The notes under the pieces are model-generated. The model was not told the DNA's origin. It saw only the letters and a list, made by a program, of their open reading frames with translations, and did no database searches. Both the position numbers and the translations under genes were made by a program. A stretch of DNA of 7,174 nt from JAHJDR01 sp964526915 (lineage in GTDB: Bacteria; UBA10199; JADGCS01): contig CAZGMS010000160.1 in assembly GCA_964526915.1 (NCBI GenBank), forward strand, positions 1-7,174, in the 5' to 3' direction. Of this stretch, positions 5,821 through 7,174 are shown piece by piece. Positions within the stretch are counted from its first letter, which is position 1, and every line of letters begins with the position of its first letter.

Positions 5821-5892
5821 GTCATCGCGAGCGATGCGTTGCATCAGAATTGCCCTAAGGCAATTCTGATGCTATGCGCCGCGTGGCGATCA
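5821..5892. repeat. 72-bp palindromic repeat (REP/MITE-like) between convergent genes
   Basis: A perfect 14-bp stem, GCATCAGAATTGCC (5841-5854) and GGCAATTCTGATGC (5859-5872), has a CTAA loop. Pairing continues outward imperfectly, and the ends ATCGC (5824-5828) and GCGAT (5886-5890) pair again. The outer text GTCATCGCGAGCGATGCG ... GCGTGGCGATC resembles the widespread GTCATTGCGAGCG...GTGGCAATC dispersed repeat (from memory). It lies between converging stops (5809 and 5905) and may help stop transcription from both sides, but no T-run follows the stem directly. Confidence 0.75.
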
Positions 5893-5904
5893 CCCTACAA
5901 CAAT

Positions 5905-6255
5905 TCATTGCGTGTTGGTCAGTTGAGACAGGACGCACTCGCCTTCTTTGTAAATCTCGGTGAGGTTATCGCAGGTTGCCTTCTGACGCAGGTAATCACG
6001 GCACATCACGGAACGAAGAGCGGTGATCTTTTCCACGCCCTGCTCGGCGATTTCGATTTCTGCCACTTTGTTCCAGGTGTTCACGCAAACATCGAGCTGA
6101 ATGGGTTCCTGGCAGGCAACCTTTTTTTCGCAGATGATCCGGTTCACCTCCGCACGATGCTCCTGCATGCTCATCATGGTCACCTCTGCGCGCACACCCG
6201 TAACACCCATCGTCAGACACACTAACGCCACAAACATGATACATTGAGTTTTCAT
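5905..6255 (-). CDS. Small exported six-cysteine protein
   Basis: 116 residues; no family recognised. The N-terminus is a signal peptide: short basic start, hydrophobic core about 5-20, likely cleavage after VRA (23). The mature part of about 93 residues looks helical and has exactly six cysteines, C42, C48, C57, C85, C95 and C107. That even number is compatible with three disulfides formed in the periplasm or outside the cell. There is no lipobox, so it is probably soluble. GAGGAGG (6266-6260) is a near-perfect Shine-Dalgarno, 4 nt from the ATG, and overlaps the stop of the upstream gene. The 9-bp gap implies co-transcription and coupled translation with that gene, which also encodes an exported protein. 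Function unknown; an adhesin, inhibitor or envelope component are all possible. Confidence 0.85.
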   Translation of the reverse strand: MKTQCIMFVALVCLTMGVTGVRAEVTMMSMQEHRAEVNRIICEKKVACQEPIQLDVCVNTWNKVAEIEIAEQGVEKITALRSVMCRDYLRQKATCDNLTEIYKEGECVLSQLTNTQ

Positions 6256-6264
6256 GCCGCCTCC

Positions 6265-6873
6265 TCAAAAATTGTATTTTTCCTGTTCCGTCTGCTCCGA
6301 CTCCTCGGCCTCCACAACATCCTCATCAACAACAACGACATCGCTGGCAGTCATTTCATCGGGGCGTTGCCTCAGTTGCCCAGATTCTCCCTGCGTAAGC
6401 TCGTGAGTTCCCTCCTTCGCTAAAGCTACGGCGGGCGGGCGTGAGCTCGTAAGCTCGTTTTCCCCAATCTCCATCGCATTCGGTGTCGTTGGTTCCGTGA
6501 TGGGTTCTGCTGTGGGCGCCACAACGGGAATCGTGTCGACGGTAGCCACAGCGCAATTCAGAGAATCCGAATGACTTTGATAGTCGCTACTGGTGCTGTC
6601 CTTGTATTCAATGGTGTATCCTGTCACACCACCTTGAGGCGCAATGTCCAGTCGGTACTCACCGCCCTTGAAATTGGTCAGATCACGTACGTAATTCGCG
6701 TCTTCTTTTTGACGTTTGATCACGAGTTTGCCCAGTTCGATATCCTTGAGAAAAGTGATGACAATCAGATTCCCAAATTCACCACCCTGCGTACAACTGG
6801 CCGATTCCACGGGACCTGCCATGACAGGAAAAGACATAATAAATAATACAAACACCAAAAAAAACATTTTCAT
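6265..6873 (-). CDS. Exported protein with acidic, repeat-bearing C-terminal tail
   Basis: 202 residues; not recognised. The signal peptide is MKMFFLVFVLFIMSFPVMA (1-19), with likely cleavage after VMA. Residues 20-110 look like a compact beta-rich domain (strands around NLIVITFL, LGKLVIKR, GYTIEYKD) with two cysteines, C27 and C107, that may form one disulfide. From 112 on it is disordered: Pro/Thr-rich (115-133), then an inserted repeat (140-160), then a strongly acidic end (DVVVVDEDVVEAEESE, 178-193). Start: GGGAG (6883-6879) lies 5 nt before the ATG at 6873 and the signal peptide begins there; a longer in-frame version starting at 6909 would bury the signal peptide. First gene of a two-gene operon with the six-cysteine protein. 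Confidence 0.85.
   Translation of the reverse strand: MKMFFLVFVLFIMSFPVMAGPVESASCTQGGEFGNLIVITFLKDIELGKLVIKRQKEDANYVRDLTNFKGGEYRLDIAPQGGVTGYTIEYKDSTSSDYQSHSDSLNCAVATVDTIPVVAPTAEPITEPTTPNAMEIGENELTSSRPPAVALAKEGTHELTQGESGQLRQRPDEMTASDVVVVDEDVVEAEESEQTEQEKYNF
6394..6458 (-). repeat. In-frame palindromic insertion with 11-bp direct repeats
   Basis: CGTAAGCTCGT occurs at 6394-6404 and again at 6448-6458 (plus strand), exactly 54 bp, or 18 codons, apart. Between them lies an imperfect palindrome CCTCCTTCGCT-AA-AGCTACGGCGG (6411-6434), 8 of 11 arm pairs. The reading frame is kept: the protein gains about 18 residues, including SRPPAVALAKEG, flanked by two ELT tripeptides. From memory, the CCTTCGCTAAAGC palindrome is a common dispersed repeat, and the situation resembles Rickettsia palindromic elements inside genes. 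The direct repeats could be a target-site duplication. Confidence 0.65.
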
Positions 6874-6924
6874 ATTAACTCCCAAAGAAGCTGGCACCAA
6901 GACACCCAACGAATGCCCGCCCGG

Positions 6925-6932
6925 GCCGATAT
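6925..6932 (+). promoter_or_regulatory. Possible sigma-28-type -10 box
   Basis: GCCGATAT matches 7 of 8 positions of the FliA -10 consensus GCCGATAA and lies 24 nt before the ATG at 6956. The -35 region at the proper distance (6906-6913) matches TAAAGTTT poorly (2 of 8), so this is weak evidence. It is listed because a FliA-type sigma is encoded in the same window. Confidence 0.25.
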
Positions 6933-6955
6933 GTGATAATTTTGGAGAGGTGTCA

Positions 6956-7174
6956 ATGGAGGATGAAAGACCGGTTTTTTGTTATTCAGGGAGTCGATTT
7001 TTTTCCTTCAGGGCACATCTAAAAACCATGTTCGTTACGAAAAAACATGATCTGAGCCGAAACGAGGAAGATAAACAAAAAGCCCGCAGACGTGTAAGGC
7101 ACGCCACGTTGAGGACTTTTTGTGCCATCGGACGCAGTTGCAGACCAGAGTGTAATTTTGCAGTAGAAGATGAT
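6956..7174 (+). CDS. Unrecognised basic, Cys-containing protein, 3' end outside window
   Basis: 73 codons open from an ATG to the right edge with no stop. GGAGAGG (6944-6950) lies 5 nt before the ATG, an excellent ribosome site. The N-terminus (MEDERPVFCYSGSRFFSF) has no signal peptide. Residues about 27-50 are rich in Lys, Arg and His (KQKARRRVRHATLR). Cysteines occur at 9, 56, 62 and 66, with C62-x3-C66 near the end. I recognise no family. It is read divergently from the exported-protein operon, 82 bp away, so the two probably share a promoter region. A spurious frame is possible, but a 73-codon open run with such a ribosome site favours a real gene. Confidence 0.6.
   Translation, partial: MEDERPVFCYSGSRFFSFRAHLKTMFVTKKHDLSRNEEDKQKARRRVRHATLRTFCAIGRSCRPECNFAVEDD

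Noticed and set aside
6885..6905. GG-N10-GC spacing (sigma-54-like) upstream of the exported-protein operon
   Set aside because: Outside the GG/GC and a few T positions it matches the consensus poorly (about 6 of 11).

Overview
The window looks like a chromosomal segment from a Gram-negative bacterium: it has type III secretion (T3SS) genes, two Sec-type signal peptides, and mid-GC genes with AT-rich intergenic DNA. The style suggests a deltaproteobacterial-type lineage (Bdellovibrionota, Myxococcota or a related uncultured group). That is an inference from gene content and repeat types, and nothing in the sequence fixes the taxon.

Left part (1-3780, minus strand): one tightly packed operon read right to left. 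It encodes a FliA/WhiG-type sigma factor, a SctI-like inner-rod protein, a FliG-like protein, SctL (stator) and the SctN ATPase, which is cut by the window edge. The order rod - FliG-like - FliH/SctL - FliI/SctN copies the flagellar order fliE-fliF-fliG-fliH-fliI, except that the membrane-ring gene (fliF/sctJ) is absent. The rod protein and ATPase look like the non-flagellar type, while the FliG-like protein and the sigma factor look flagellar. A good sigma-54 (-24/-12) promoter match lies just upstream of the sigma gene, suggesting a sigma-54 -> FliA-type sigma -> T3SS cascade.

Middle (3781-5035): an AT-rich, structured intergenic region of about 500 bp with a UUCG-capped hairpin and a nested inverted repeat containing GTNYCAC units. 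It is followed by a divergently read TrmB-like tRNA (guanine-N7) methyltransferase gene and a weak intrinsic terminator.

Right part (5036-7174): a plus-strand gene for a coiled-coil protein built from three units with exactly conserved 28-residue spacing and an N-terminus compatible with T3SS export; a 72-bp palindromic repeat between convergent genes; a two-gene minus-strand operon of small exported proteins, one with six cysteines after its signal peptide and one carrying an in-frame palindromic insertion flanked by 11-bp direct repeats; and, at the right edge, the start of an unrecognised basic, cysteine-containing protein.

The most interesting content is the hybrid flagellar/non-flagellar T3SS operon and its apparent regulatory cascade, next to a candidate substrate. 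Short palindromic repeats, some inside or overlapping coding sequence, are a second theme.
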